Part shown: in pieces, positions 1 to 9,686 of the stretch
How the letters are laid out: the number at the start of each line of letters is the position of its first letter
Position numbering within the stretch: the first letter of the stretch is position 1
Notes under the pieces: model-generated
Databases searched by the model: none
What the model was told of the DNA's origin: nothing
Seen by the model: only the letters and a program-made list of their open reading frames with translations
Source of the DNA: Chitinophagales bacterium
GTDB lineage: Bacteria; Bacteroidota; Bacteroidia; Chitinophagales; Chitinophagaceae
Assembly: GCA_017303415.1 (NCBI GenBank)
Contig: JAFLBJ010000001.1
Span: 744,001-808,000, forward strand
Direction of reading: 5' to 3'
DNA: 64,000 nucleotides
Made by a program: the position numbers and the translations under genes

Positions 1-1466
1 TTTCCGTAGCCATTGCCGCACATACGGGTATTGGCACTTTGCCTATTTTGTATTTTGGAACGGAGGAGCAAAAGAAAAAATATATCCCTAAACTGATCAA
101 TGGGGAATGGGCCGGGGCGTATGGACTGACTGAACCCAATAGCGGATCGGATGCCTTGGGGGCTAAGACCAGTGCCAAACTGAGTGCAGATGGTAAACAC
201 TATGTTTTGAACGGGCAGAAATGCTGGATCACGAATGGAGGTTTTGCCGATGTATTCACCGTTTTTGCCAAAATAGATGGAGACAAATTCACCGGCTTTA
301 TAGTGGAAAAAGGAACACCCGGATTTACACAGGGACCGGAGGAGCATAAGATGGGTATCAAAGGATCATCCACGGTTCAGTTGTATTTCCAGGATTGCCA
401 GGTACCTGTTGAGAATGTACTGGGTGAGATTGGCAAAGGGCATAAGATCGCGTTTAACATTCTGAACATTGGCCGGTTGAAGCTTTGTGCGGCTGCACTG
501 GGCGGCGCCAAAAGAGCGTTGACTGAAACAGTTAATTATGCCATTACGCGTGAGCAGTTCAAACAACCGATTTCCAATTTTGGCGCCATCAAACATAAGC
601 TTGCTGAAATGGCGATCCGGATCTTCACCTGTGAAAGCGCCCTATATCGCACGGCCGATCTGATTGATAGAAAGGAACATGAATTATTGGCGGCCGGTCA
701 ATCGTTTAGCGAAGCTTTATTGGGTGGGGCAGAGGAATATGCCATTGAATGTGCCATGCTGAAAGTGAATGGTTCTGAAGTATTGGATTATGTGGTGGAT
801 GAGGGCGTGCAGGTGCATGGTGGTAACGGATTTAGCGCGGAGTATAATATTTCGCGGGCTTATCGCGACAGCCGGATCAACCGGATATATGAAGGGACCA
901 ATGAGATCAACCGCTTGTTGACCCTGGATATGACTTTGAAACGTGCCATGCAGGGCCGCCTCGATCTGATGGGACCAGCCATGTCGATTCAGAAAGAGCT
1001 GATGAGCATTCCTGATTTTGGTTCTGGCGAAGAAGAAGCTTTTGCCGCCGAAAAGAAACTCATTGCCAACCTGAAAAAAGCAATTCTGATGACGGCGGGT
1101 GCAGCGGTACAGAAACTGATGATGAAGATCGAAAGTGAGCAGGAGATTCTGATGTCGATCGCTGATATGGCCATTGAGACCTATAATGCGGAGAGCGTAC
1201 TGTTGCGTGTAATGAAGCTGGTGGAAAGAGATGGGGAGCAAGCGCATCAATTGAACCTGGATATCATGCGGACCTATTTGTTTGATGCGGCAGATAAGGT
1301 CAATAAATCAGGGAAAGATGCCATCAATGGTTTTGCCGAAGGCGATGAATTGCGAATGATCCTGATGGGATTGAAGCGGTTTACCAAGGCAGAGCCTTTT
1401 AATACCAAAGCAGCACGCAGACGAATAGCGGATAAGATGATCGAAGAGAAGAGGTATTGTTTTTAA
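1..1466 (+). CDS. acyl-CoA dehydrogenase, long form (5' end outside window)
   Basis: FAD-dependent dehydrogenase that forms the alpha,beta double bond of an acyl-CoA, the first step of a beta-oxidation round; cytoplasmic, passing electrons to ETF. The frame is open from base 3 through SVAIAAHTGIGTLP, so the gene starts upstream and roughly the first 120 residues are missing. Seen: beta-domain motifs GAYGLTEPNSGSDA and WITNGG, then in the C-terminal helical domain IYEGTNEINR, whose first Glu is at the catalytic-base position of the family. About 170 residues follow the canonical domain, as in VLCAD-like long forms. Chain-length preference cannot be read. The convergent membrane-protein gene ends 5 bases after this stop. 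Confidence 0.93.
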   Translation, partial: SVAIAAHTGIGTLPILYFGTEEQKKKYIPKLINGEWAGAYGLTEPNSGSDALGAKTSAKLSADGKHYVLNGQKCWITNGGFADVFTVFAKIDGDKFTGFIVEKGTPGFTQGPEEHKMGIKGSSTVQLYFQDCQVPVENVLGEIGKGHKIAFNILNIGRLKLCAAALGGAKRALTETVNYAITREQFKQPISNFGAIKHKLAEMAIRIFTCESALYRTADLIDRKEHELLAAGQSFSEALLGGAEEYAIECAMLKVNGSEVLDYVVDEGVQVHGGNGFSAEYNISRAYRDSRINRIYEGTNEINRLLTLDMTLKRAMQGRLDLMGPAMSIQKELMSIPDFGSGEEEAFAAEKKLIANLKKAILMTAGAAVQKLMMKIESEQEILMSIADMAIETYNAESVLLRVMKLVERDGEQAHQLNLDIMRTYLFDAADKVNKSGKDAINGFAEGDELRMILMGLKRFTKAEPFNTKAARRRIADKMIEEKRYCF

Positions 1467-1471
1467 TTGAT

Positions 1472-2230
1472 TCAATTATATCTCCAATACTCGGCTGTCT
1501 CCTTTTTGGGGGCAGCCTTTTTTATGCCGTTACGGTCTTCTGAAAAAATTTCGGAAAGTTCCCGGCGGGTCGTATGAACCTCTTCCAGTTTTCGTATCCG
1601 CTTGTTTTCAGTTACAAGACCTATAGCGAGAATGGTATTGTAAAGAATGGATACGATAAAATACAGCATAAAGGTATCTTCTGTGGCCTTTACCTGGAGT
1701 AAATAGTGAATGATATAGATAATTGTAAAGCAGGAATAAGCAAGGAGAATGGCCGATGCCAGGATTGCCTTTCCATACGCCTTTTGATAGGTAGTGGCGA
1801 TCTTAATACGATGTATGAAGAAGGTAGAACTAAAGAAAAGTACCAGGGCCAGTCCGGGTGCCATGGAAACAGCGATCGTATCCACGGTAAGTTTCTGCAT
1901 ATATAACAAAACACCCACCTCAAACATTATATAAAGCAGGGTTAGCCTTTTCATCCATTTGCTCTGATTGGCTGATTTTGCAAAAAGGAGCAGGAAGGTC
2001 ATCATCAGGGGTACATCAACGAGGTTATTGGCCAGGCCAATAAAGTTTTCTACCCGGGTAGGCAGGTTGATGATGTCTTCCGTCATCAGGCTATAGGCAA
2101 AGGTGATAAAACAGTAGATGAGAAGAGCAAGATATACCCGAAACCGGTACAAGCGGAAATACACCAACAGGAATACCGGGGCAAACAATGCAATCGTTGA
2201 AAGTAGACCTATAAAATACTGCGTGCTCAT
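1472..2230 (-). CDS. polytopic membrane protein of unknown function
   Basis: I do not recognise a family. The 252-residue protein has about seven hydrophobic segments from the N-terminus to about residue 205, separated by short basic loops, then a soluble, charged C-terminal tail of about 45 residues rich in Lys, Arg and Glu (starting around TENKRIRKLEE). The seven-helix layout with a cytoplasmic tail resembles small sensor-type membrane domains, but no histidine kinase or other output domain follows. It is a single gene, convergent with the acyl-CoA dehydrogenase and divergent from korB. Confidence 0.75.
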   Translation of the reverse strand: MSTQYFIGLLSTIALFAPVFLLVYFRLYRFRVYLALLIYCFITFAYSLMTEDIINLPTRVENFIGLANNLVDVPLMMTFLLLFAKSANQSKWMKRLTLLYIMFEVGVLLYMQKLTVDTIAVSMAPGLALVLFFSSTFFIHRIKIATTYQKAYGKAILASAILLAYSCFTIIYIIHYLLQVKATEDTFMLYFIVSILYNTILAIGLVTENKRIRKLEEVHTTRRELSEIFSEDRNGIKKAAPKKETAEYWRYN

Positions 2231-2341
2231 GGTCTGGTTTTGATAGGATAAGTGTTTCTATGTAAAAATAACGACCGCCACCCTTAGCTGTTGCATGAAT
2301 CGTAACCTTCTTTTTAAAATAAAGTAAAACCGCTCCGGCCC

Positions 2342-2366
2342 CGCGTATTTTTACGCGATTTTTTTA
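2342..2366 (+). terminator. hairpin followed by T-run
   Basis: A 6-bp stem CGCGTA/TACGCG with a TTTT loop at 2342-2357 is followed by about eight T residues, the shape of an intrinsic terminator reading on the + strand. It lies in the 277-base divergent space before korB and follows no + strand gene closely, so it may act on antisense read-through or as a leader structure for korB. Confidence 0.45.
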
Positions 2367-2507
2367 TGTTATTTTTTGGATTCTAAGGTTTTATAAGGAA
2401 TTTTGCCGGGTTATCCAAGGACGAAAATCAGGTCATTTTTTGTCAAATCACGATCTTCTTCCTCCCGGAATTTTGTTAATTTTCAGGTCAAATTATAATT
2501 CCAACAA

Positions 2508-3539
2508 ATGTCTGCAGAAGCTGCCCAACCAATATCCTTGACCGCCAAGGATTTTGCTACCGATCAGGAAGTGCGCTGGTGTCCCGGATGTGGAGATTAT
2601 TCCATTCTCGCCCAGGTTCAGAAAGTGATGCCCACGTTGGGTATTCCCAAAGAAGATATCGTCATCGTTTCAGGAATCGGATGTTCTTCGCGTTTCCCAT
2701 ATTACATGAATACGTATGGGATGCACTCGATCCATGGTCGCGCAACCGCGATTGCCAGTGGATTAAAAGCATCGCGTCCGGAGTTGAGTGTTTGGATAGT
2801 TACTGGTGACGGCGACAGCCTGAGTATCGGCGGTAACCATACCATCCATTTGTTGCGCCGCAATTTTGATGTGAATGTGTTGCTCTTCAATAATCAGATC
2901 TACGGGCTGACCAAGGGCCAGTACTCACCTACATCAGAAATGCAGAAGGTGACCAAGTCAACTCCCTACGGAAGTATTGACCATCCTTTTAATCCCCTGG
3001 CCCTGGCCATGGGAGCCGATGCTACCTTTATTGGCCGTAGCATGGACCGCGACCCCAAGCACATGCAGGCCATGCTGCTTCGGGCAAGTCAACATAAAGG
3101 TTCTTCATTCCTTGAGATCTACCAGAATTGCAACATCTTTAATGATGGGGCATTTGAAATATTTACTGAAAAATCCAGCAAAGCCGAAGAGACCCTCTTC
3201 GTGGAACAAGGCAAACCACTTGTCTTTGGCGCCAATAGCGACAAAGGGATCAAGCTCGACGGATTTACTCCCAAAGTGGTTAAGCTGGGTGAAGGATATA
3301 GCGCCGATGACCTATGGATACATGATGAAGCGGATATCTATAAGGCCCAGGTGCTGGTCCGCATCTTTGACGACCCGCGTGCAGGTAACCATCTGCCCAG
3401 ACCTTTTGGTGTATTCTATCAAACACAACGCCCCTGCTACGAAGACATGATGGCAATTCAGGTTGATGAAGCCAAGGCCAGGAAGCCGGCCGACTTGGAT
3501 AAGCTGTTAAGGGGGAATGAGGTTTGGACGATCAACTAG
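2508..3539 (+). CDS. korB: 2-oxoacid:ferredoxin oxidoreductase, beta subunit
   Basis: Beta subunit of a 2-oxoacid (probably 2-oxoglutarate) ferredoxin oxidoreductase, which oxidatively decarboxylates the 2-oxoacid to acyl-CoA using thiamine diphosphate and reduces ferredoxin. Seen: cluster and cofactor cysteines in WCPGCGDYSIL near residue 25 and in GIGCSSRFPYY, then the ThDP/Mg2+ motif GDGDSLSIGG with the downstream NNQIYGLTKGQ. The length of 343 aa is normal for KorB. The alpha subunit is usually encoded just upstream, but here the upstream space is non-coding and preceded by an unrelated gene on the other strand, so korA must lie elsewhere. Confidence 0.92.
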   Translation: MSAEAAQPISLTAKDFATDQEVRWCPGCGDYSILAQVQKVMPTLGIPKEDIVIVSGIGCSSRFPYYMNTYGMHSIHGRATAIASGLKASRPELSVWIVTGDGDSLSIGGNHTIHLLRRNFDVNVLLFNNQIYGLTKGQYSPTSEMQKVTKSTPYGSIDHPFNPLALAMGADATFIGRSMDRDPKHMQAMLLRASQHKGSSFLEIYQNCNIFNDGAFEIFTEKSSKAEETLFVEQGKPLVFGANSDKGIKLDGFTPKVVKLGEGYSADDLWIHDEADIYKAQVLVRIFDDPRAGNHLPRPFGVFYQTQRPCYEDMMAIQVDEAKARKPADLDKLLRGNEVWTIN

Positions 3540-3547
3540 TGCAATTC

Positions 3548-4123
3548 TCAAATTATTTTAAAACTCTTCCGATGGTACGCGCATAGCCCGTGTTCCTCGA
3601 TCGCCTGGCGATGGGCCAGCGTTCCATAACCTTTATTGGATAGCCAGTTGTACTGCGGAAATTCCTCATGCAGTTTCTTCATGTATTCATCCCGATGAGT
3701 CTTTGCCAGGATCGACGCAGCGGCAATGGAAGCATAGGTGCCATCTCCTTTTACAAAACAACGGTGTGGAATACCGGGGTATTTGATAAAACGATTTCCA
3801 TCTATCAGCAATAACCCCGGCCGTTGCGAAAGTCCGGTGATAGCCTGGTGCATGGCCCGGATGGAAGCCTTTAATATATTTATTTCATCTATTTCCTGAT
3901 GTGAAACAGAGGCCACCTGCCAGGCAATGGCTTTTTCCTCGATCACCATACGGAGTTCATCCCGATGCTTTTCAGGGATCTTTTTTGAATCATTGAGCAG
4001 GGGATGGTAGAAATCGGGTGGTAATATGACCGCCGCCGCATAAACCGGTCCCGCATAACAACCCCGCCCGGCTTCATCACACCCGGCTTCGATCATGTAT
4101 TCCTGGAAAAATGGCTGGAGCAT
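3548..4123 (-). CDS. rnhB: ribonuclease HII
   Basis: Cleaves RNA of RNA-DNA hybrids, including single ribonucleotides left in DNA. The 191-aa protein has the type-2 RNase H metal-binding carboxylates: DEAGRG near residue 16, NDSKK, the LLIDGN aspartate, and the ASILAKTHRDEYM helix. Length is typical. The stop codon is 8 bases from the stop of convergent korB, and ctaA starts divergently 163 bases away. Confidence 0.95.
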   Translation of the reverse strand: MLQPFFQEYMIEAGCDEAGRGCYAGPVYAAAVILPPDFYHPLLNDSKKIPEKHRDELRMVIEEKAIAWQVASVSHQEIDEINILKASIRAMHQAITGLSQRPGLLLIDGNRFIKYPGIPHRCFVKGDGTYASIAAASILAKTHRDEYMKKLHEEFPQYNWLSNKGYGTLAHRQAIEEHGLCAYHRKSFKII

Positions 4124-4286
4124 TTACAGGGGCAAATTAGGGAATCCGGGTTATTAAAACCACAACCGATGTTATACTGAAACATCGGCCTAAGAAACCT
4201 GATCGAAAACTTCGCCGGCGATCTGATAAAATAAGTTGAACAAAACCGGGTAAATCCTTTTACCGCATTCTACCTTTGTTCCCTGT

Positions 4287-5354
4287 ATGGACAGGCAATT
4301 TGAATCAGCAGGAGCAAAGAAGGTAGCGATCTGGATCCTTGTGGGGGTAGCCATGGTCATTGTGCAAGTGGTATTGGGTGGGGTTACCCGGTTAACCGGA
4401 TCCGGTCTCTCCATTACCGAATGGGATGTACTTACCGGCACCCTTCCTCCTCTGTCGCACAGCGCCTGGCTGGCTGCTTTTGAAAAATACAAAGCCACCC
4501 CTCAGTTCAACCTGCTCAATTTTGATATGACCCTGGGGGATTTCAAATTCATTTATTTCTGGGAATGGTTTCACCGGCTTTGGGCCCGGCTGATCGGCGT
4601 TGTTTTTTTGATCCCCTTCTTCATCTTTCTGCGAAAAGGATATATCCGTTCCAATATGGTCAAACCCCTGATCATTCTCTTTTTGCTTGGAGCCATGCAG
4701 GGTGCAGTGGGTTGGATCATGGTGGCAAGTGGGTTGGAAGGTGATGCGATCTATGTTGCACCCATAAAACTGGGACTTCATTTTGTACTGGCCCTTGCAC
4801 TTTTTGCCTACCTGTGTTGGTTTGCGTTACAGCTTTGGGTGCCCAGACAGGAGCTTCGCGTTCACCGTGGCATTCACACCCAGACCTGGGTGATACTGGC
4901 CTTGCTAATGATTCAGCTATTCTTTGGCGCCCTGATGGCCGGACATAAAGCCGCGACGGCCGCCCCTACCTGGCCCGATATCAATGGTGAGTGGATACCG
5001 CAACTTGTATTTCAGCCGGCAGATGGTTGGTTAAGTCTGGTAGAAAACAGGATCACCATTCATTTTGTCCACCGGGGAATCGCCTACCTATTGTTCTTAC
5101 TTGTAATATGGCAAAGCATCCGGGTATACCGATTCTCCCGTCGCCAGGGTTTAATTGGAAAAACCTGGTACATCCCGCTTGTCCTGGTATTGATACAATT
5201 GCTGCTGGGCATCCTATCCGTTTTAAAAAGCCCGGGTATCGTTCCCGGTCGTTGGGGATTGTTTGAATGGATGGCTCAACTTCATCAAATAGTGGCCATG
5301 TTTTTGCTATTGTCCCTCCTGATGAGCGCTTACCTGATGCGGAGAAAAGCCTAG
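4287..5354 (+). CDS. ctaA: heme A synthase (CtaA/COX15)
   Basis: Inner-membrane enzyme that oxidises the heme O methyl group to the formyl of heme A for aa3-type cytochrome oxidases. The 355-residue protein has about eight transmembrane helices in two four-helix halves. Heme-ligand and active-site His motifs are visible: FYFWEWFHRLWARLIG-type segment near residue 90 (EWFHR), LGLHFV, then IHFVHRGIAYLL and LHQIVAMF in the second half. The GGVTRLTGSGLSITEWDV segment between helices 1 and 2 is diagnostic for the COX15 family. No ctaB or cox gene is adjacent. The patatin gene starts 47 bases downstream on the same strand. Confidence 0.93.
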   Translation: MDRQFESAGAKKVAIWILVGVAMVIVQVVLGGVTRLTGSGLSITEWDVLTGTLPPLSHSAWLAAFEKYKATPQFNLLNFDMTLGDFKFIYFWEWFHRLWARLIGVVFLIPFFIFLRKGYIRSNMVKPLIILFLLGAMQGAVGWIMVASGLEGDAIYVAPIKLGLHFVLALALFAYLCWFALQLWVPRQELRVHRGIHTQTWVILALLMIQLFFGALMAGHKAATAAPTWPDINGEWIPQLVFQPADGWLSLVENRITIHFVHRGIAYLLFLLVIWQSIRVYRFSRRQGLIGKTWYIPLVLVLIQLLLGILSVLKSPGIVPGRWGLFEWMAQLHQIVAMFLLLSLLMSAYLMRRKA

Positions 5355-5401
5355 AGTGTTGTATCTTTCATAGCGCCTTCCCGGTTAAACAATCTTCCTG
5401 C

Positions 5402-7654
5402 ATGAAGCGAAAAGCGATTCAAAGCTGGTTCAGCGGACTTCTTTATTCATTTCCCGTACAATTGGTATTTCTGCATTTCAGGAAGTACCAGATCCTTCTG
5501 TTGTTCTGGTTCATTTTGTTTACTACGGTCAACAGTTCTTTCATGCATGGGTTTGGCGCCGACTCCCTTTATCTTGCTCCCGAATATCTGGGCGATGTGA
5601 ATGCCGTAGCTTCAGCTATTGTAGGAATGGCTTTTGGGATGTTCATCATGAGTTGGAATATTACCACCTTCATTCTCTTTAGCCGACAGTTTCAGTTTCT
5701 TGCGGCCACCACCAATCCATTTTTAAAGTACTGTATCAATAACAGCCTGATCCCGATCTTTTTTCTGGTATTTTATTTTTTTAAAGCCTACTCCTTTGGC
5801 CGGTATAAAGAATTATTTTCCACCAATGAGATACTCTTTCTAACAGGCGGTTTTTTATTTGGACTTGTCTTGATGCTGGCCGCTTCCTTTGCATATTTCT
5901 TTGGGGCCGACCGGACGATCTTTAAACGTTTACAGCCGATCATCAACAATCCAAAAGAGTATATCCAATCGATTAAACCGGTTGCGCGGGAAGTTGGTGA
6001 TGATAGCCTGATGCGGGTAAAATCATACCTGAACACACCGTTATCCCCGGCAAAGCCCCGAAAAGTCGGGCACTATACCCGGCAATACATTGATACAGTT
6101 TTTAAACAACACCACTTTGCCGCCGTGCTTTCGGTATTCATTGCCTTTCTTTTTTTAATCCTGATTGGTTTTTTTCTTGAAGTACGGTTGTTTCAGATCC
6201 CAGCCGCGGCCAGTATCACGGTGGCTTTCGCCATCCTGATCGGTCTAAGTGGAGCCTTTACTTATTTTTTGCAAAGCTGGAGTATACCCTATCTCCTTTT
6301 ACTCGTGGTTATACTGAATATTTTTTATCAAAAAAATTGGATCGATCCACGCAACAAAGCTTATGGCCTCAATTACCAGAACAATACCGAGCGGCCGGTA
6401 TATGGACAGGAGACATTGCGACAGCTTGCTTCTCCGGCAAATATCACGGCTGACAGTTTGCAAATGATCGGCAAATTGGAGAAATGGAAGGCCCGGCAAA
6501 AGGAAGAGAAACCGATATTCACCATTTTATGTACCAGCGGTGGTGGAACAAGAAGTGCCACTTTTACCCTGAGTACCCTGCAACAACTCGATAGTCTGAC
6601 TGCAGGGGAGATCATGCGCAATACCTTTCTGATCACGGGTTCATCGGGCGGCATGATCGGGGCCACTTATTTCCGGGAATTGTACCGGCAGCGTGAACTT
6701 GGCTCACCCATTAAAGTACAGGACAGCAGGTATGTGGATGATATTGCCCGCGATCTTTTGAACCCCCTGTTCTCTTCCTTTGTGGCGCGTGACCTGGTTT
6801 CACCGGCGCACAAATTTAAAGTTGGACCATACACCTATGCCAAGGACAGGGCTTACGCCTTTGAGAATAAATTGGATGAAAACACACATGGTTTTTTAAA
6901 TAAACAATTGGGGGATTATAAAGAAGACGAAGACAACGCGCGGATACCATTGATCTTTTTTAATTCTGTGATCACGCGTGACAGCCGCAAGCTGGTAGCT
7001 TCCACCCAGCCTGTTCGCTTTATGATGCAGCCATTGCAGGATTCTTTGCGTGTACCCAGACTGGAGCCGGACGCGCTTGATTTTGTCAGCTTCTTTGCCC
7101 AGCAGGACCCCTACAACCTTCGGATATTAACTGCCCTTCGGATGAATGCCACTTTCCCGGTGGTATTGCCTAATGTGTGGTTGCCATCCAAACCGGTTAT
7201 TGATGTGATGGATGCCGGATTGAGGGATAATTATGGACAGGAGACTGCACTACGGTTTCTTACTTTCTTTGATGATTGGCTGCAAAAGAATACCAGAGGG
7301 GTGATGATCATCCAGATCCGGGACCGCAAACCCGGAAGTTGGGATTACCCGTTTGAATCGGAGAATGTCACCGATCATTTGACCAAACCATTCTTACTCC
7401 TTCAACACAATTGGTATAAGATGATGGAGTTTTCCCAAAATGATGTGCTTAGTTATTATGCGGCACAGCATCCTGGTGCGGTTAAGATCAATTTTCTGTA
7501 TACATCGGCCAAAGAGGACAGCAAGGCGGCATTGAATTTTCATCTTACCCGCCGCGAAAAAGCGGATATTCTTCAATCGATCCGCTCACCATATAACCGG
7601 GAGAATTTTTTACGGGTAAAGGAGGTGCTGACAAAACCTAAGCCGGACAAATAA
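5402..7654 (+). CDS. membrane-anchored patatin-like phospholipase
   Basis: Predicted lipid acyl hydrolase with a Ser-Asp dyad. I chose the ATG at 5402 (MKRKAIQSWF): the open frame extends 45 codons further upstream but that part overlaps the end of ctaA and reads as shadow sequence. The 750-aa protein has a membrane domain to about residue 330 (roughly eight hydrophobic segments in two groups) and then a patatin domain: oxyanion-hole motif SGGGTRS, nucleophile elbow GSSGG, and the DAG aspartate motif (VMDAGLRDNYG). A multi-pass N-terminal half fused to patatin is unusual and suggests it acts on lipids at the inner membrane. Its 3' end overlaps the convergent lipid kinase by 17 bases. Confidence 0.82.
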   Translation: MKRKAIQSWFSGLLYSFPVQLVFLHFRKYQILLLFWFILFTTVNSSFMHGFGADSLYLAPEYLGDVNAVASAIVGMAFGMFIMSWNITTFILFSRQFQFLAATTNPFLKYCINNSLIPIFFLVFYFFKAYSFGRYKELFSTNEILFLTGGFLFGLVLMLAASFAYFFGADRTIFKRLQPIINNPKEYIQSIKPVAREVGDDSLMRVKSYLNTPLSPAKPRKVGHYTRQYIDTVFKQHHFAAVLSVFIAFLFLILIGFFLEVRLFQIPAAASITVAFAILIGLSGAFTYFLQSWSIPYLLLLVVILNIFYQKNWIDPRNKAYGLNYQNNTERPVYGQETLRQLASPANITADSLQMIGKLEKWKARQKEEKPIFTILCTSGGGTRSATFTLSTLQQLDSLTAGEIMRNTFLITGSSGGMIGATYFRELYRQRELGSPIKVQDSRYVDDIARDLLNPLFSSFVARDLVSPAHKFKVGPYTYAKDRAYAFENKLDENTHGFLNKQLGDYKEDEDNARIPLIFFNSVITRDSRKLVASTQPVRFMMQPLQDSLRVPRLEPDALDFVSFFAQQDPYNLRILTALRMNATFPVVLPNVWLPSKPVIDVMDAGLRDNYGQETALRFLTFFDDWLQKNTRGVMIIQIRDRKPGSWDYPFESENVTDHLTKPFLLLQHNWYKMMEFSQNDVLSYYAAQHPGAVKINFLYTSAKEDSKAALNFHLTRREKADILQSIRSPYNRENFLRVKEVLTKPKPDK

Positions 7655-8534
7655 GCCGAAAACAGCCTGGTTTGATCTCTATATTCAGTTCGTCGGGCGT
7701 ATTGGCCGGGTCTCCATCAATATGCAGGGGAGCCTGGTCATTATTAATGATCCGGAGTGTTTGGGTTTGAAAATAAATGATCGGTTGATTAAGAGAAGAC
7801 TCCAACCCTTTTAACCGTCCGGCCAACACCTGTCGGATCAGGTTGAAAAGCAGCATAGGCTTGGCCGTTTTTTTTACGATCACTACATCCAGCATGCCAT
7901 CTGATAAAAGGGCTTCGGGCGCGATCGTTACATTATTTCCAAATTGATTGCTATTGGCGATACTGATAAAGAAGGCTTCGCTGGGAAAACGAAAGCCTCC
8001 ATTTTCAATGATGAATTGATAGGGTTTTGCCGAAAAGAAATTGCGGCTAACAAGGGAAGCATAGGTTCCCAGTCCTCTTTTGGGTTGATGCGCGAATTCA
8101 TGTGCTACTTTGGCATCAAATCCCAATCCTGCCAGCATACAAGCGAACTGTCCATTGAGCGTAAAACCATCAATGGCCCTGGCTACTCCGTCAAAGATTA
8201 CGGCCAGTGCTTTTTTGGTATCTTTTGAAATGCCAGCTGCCAATGCGAGACCATTTCCCGATCCGCAAGGGATGACACCAAAGCGAAGGTCAAGGTCCAT
8301 CAAACCATTCACGACCTGGCTTACTGTGCCATCGCCTCCGGCAATCGCAACATCTGTAACTCCTTCTTTGCGTACAATGGGATGAAGAAAACTGTAATCA
8401 CCACTGGCTACGCTTGGGTAAATGAGAAAGGGAATTCCCCGCTTTTGTGTTTCTTTTTCCACGAATTGCTGAAGATCCGCTTTGGCCCTTGTGCCGGATA
8501 TAGGGTTGATGATATAAAGGATCTTGCGTGGCAT
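7638..8534 (-). CDS. diacylglycerol/lipid kinase of the DagK-YegS family
   Basis: Predicted ATP-dependent kinase of diacylglycerol, sphingosine-like or related membrane lipid. The 298-residue protein shows the DAGK catalytic signature: INPISGTRAK at the N-terminus, the nucleotide-binding IAGGDGTVSQVVNG near residue 80, and the IPCGSGNGLAL motif near 105. The rest fits the beta-rich C-terminal lobe of YegS-type kinases. The substrate cannot be inferred. It is convergent with the patatin gene; fabH lies 57 bases upstream on the same strand, and both concern lipids. Confidence 0.87.
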   Translation of the reverse strand: MPRKILYIINPISGTRAKADLQQFVEKETQKRGIPFLIYPSVASGDYSFLHPIVRKEGVTDVAIAGGDGTVSQVVNGLMDLDLRFGVIPCGSGNGLALAAGISKDTKKALAVIFDGVARAIDGFTLNGQFACMLAGLGFDAKVAHEFAHQPKRGLGTYASLVSRNFFSAKPYQFIIENGGFRFPSEAFFISIANSNQFGNNVTIAPEALLSDGMLDVVIVKKTAKPMLLFNLIRQVLAGRLKGLESSLNQPIIYFQTQTLRIINNDQAPLHIDGDPANTPDELNIEIKPGCFRLICPA

Positions 8535-8591
8535 GGGGGAGCGAAATTATCGAAATATCTTGAAACGTGAGGGGTGAGACCCATCCCTCCC

Positions 8592-9641
8592 TCACCACTT
8601 CAACAACGCACTCGCCCAGGTGAACCCGCTACCAAACGCTGCGAGACAAACGAGATCGCCTTTTTGTATCAGGCCATTTTGCCAGGCTTCGCAGAGGGCG
8701 ATGGGCACGGAGGCGGCGGTGGTATTGCCGTAGCGTTGGATATTATTATAAACCTGATCATCGCGAAGACCGAGTTTTTTCTGTACAAACTGACTGATGC
8801 GTAAGTTGGCCTGATGCGGGATGAGTACTTTAATATCAGCGGGTGTATATCCATTGGCCTGTAGGGCTTCCATGATCACAGCCGGAAATTTTTCCACGGC
8901 GATCTTGAAAACAGTTGGCCCATCCATATTGGGAAAATTTTGTGCGTTATCGATCATGGCATGGCTCATGAACATTTCCCCAATCTCTGCTTCTGTGAAA
9001 TCGGCCAGTTTTTGTGAGGACCAATGATTGGCATGTGTACCGGGGTTATACATGGCGAGAATTTCCGCGTTGCCACCATCGCTGTGAAGGTGAGAACTCA
9101 GAATGCCTTGTTCGGGATCATCGGTGGGTTGTAATACAACGGCACCGGCGCCATCGCCAAAGATCACAGATACATTTCGGCCGCGGGTAGAAAAGTCAAG
9201 ACCAAATGAATGTTTCTCACTCCCGATCACCAGGATATTTTTATACATACCGCTTCGGATGAACTGATCTGCCACACTAAGGGCATATACAAAACCTGAG
9301 CATTGGTTGCGTACATCGAGGGCACCGATCTCTTTCATTTTTAACGCCCGTTGAACCAGTACACCACAACCTGGAAAATAATAATCGGGAGACAACGTCG
9401 CGAAAACAATAAAATCAATATCCTGCGGGGTGATGCCAGCCCTTTCAATGGCCACTTTGGCGGCTTCAATGCCCATGGTGGCAGTAGTTTCTTCGGTGCG
9501 ATGCGCGTATCGACGCTCTTTAATTCCTGTTCTTTCCTGAATCCATTCGTCACTTGTTTCCATGTATCGGGTAAGGTCCTGGTTGGTCATTACATTCGAT
9601 GGGACATACATTCCGATGCCGGCGATAAAGGAGCGGGGCAT
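8592..9641 (-). CDS. fabH: beta-ketoacyl-ACP synthase III type enzyme
   Basis: Thiolase-fold condensing enzyme that starts fatty acid synthesis by joining an acyl-CoA to malonyl-ACP. The 349-aa protein carries the Cys-His-Asn triad in order: NQCSGF (Cys near residue 113), IPHQANLRI (His), and YGNTTAASVP (Asn). TSDEWIQERTGIKERR near the N-terminus is also a KAS III hallmark. Fatty-acid synthesis neighbours (plsX, rpmF) are absent, so it may be an additional KAS III for branched-chain or specialised lipids rather than the sole FabH. Confidence 0.88.
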   Translation of the reverse strand: MPRSFIAGIGMYVPSNVMTNQDLTRYMETSDEWIQERTGIKERRYAHRTEETTATMGIEAAKVAIERAGITPQDIDFIVFATLSPDYYFPGCGVLVQRALKMKEIGALDVRNQCSGFVYALSVADQFIRSGMYKNILVIGSEKHSFGLDFSTRGRNVSVIFGDGAGAVVLQPTDDPEQGILSSHLHSDGGNAEILAMYNPGTHANHWSSQKLADFTEAEIGEMFMSHAMIDNAQNFPNMDGPTVFKIAVEKFPAVIMEALQANGYTPADIKVLIPHQANLRISQFVQKKLGLRDDQVYNNIQRYGNTTAASVPIALCEAWQNGLIQKGDLVCLAAFGSGFTWASALLKW

Positions 9642-9686
9642 AAGCGATCGTTTTGGGGAGGGAAGTTAGGGTAAAATCGCGATTTA

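Noticed and set aside
717-1250. antisense frames inside the acyl-CoA dehydrogenase and other long genes
   Set aside because: Shadow frames of confidently identified genes.
2400-2507. Bacteroidota-type promoter before korB
   Set aside because: TTTTTG and a TATAAT-like word are present but the -33/-7 spacing and the TAnnTTTG element do not fit well enough to report.
5267-5401. longer start for the patatin gene
   Set aside because: Overlaps the last helix of heme A synthase and lacks signal or domain features; the ATG at 5402 follows the ctaA stop.
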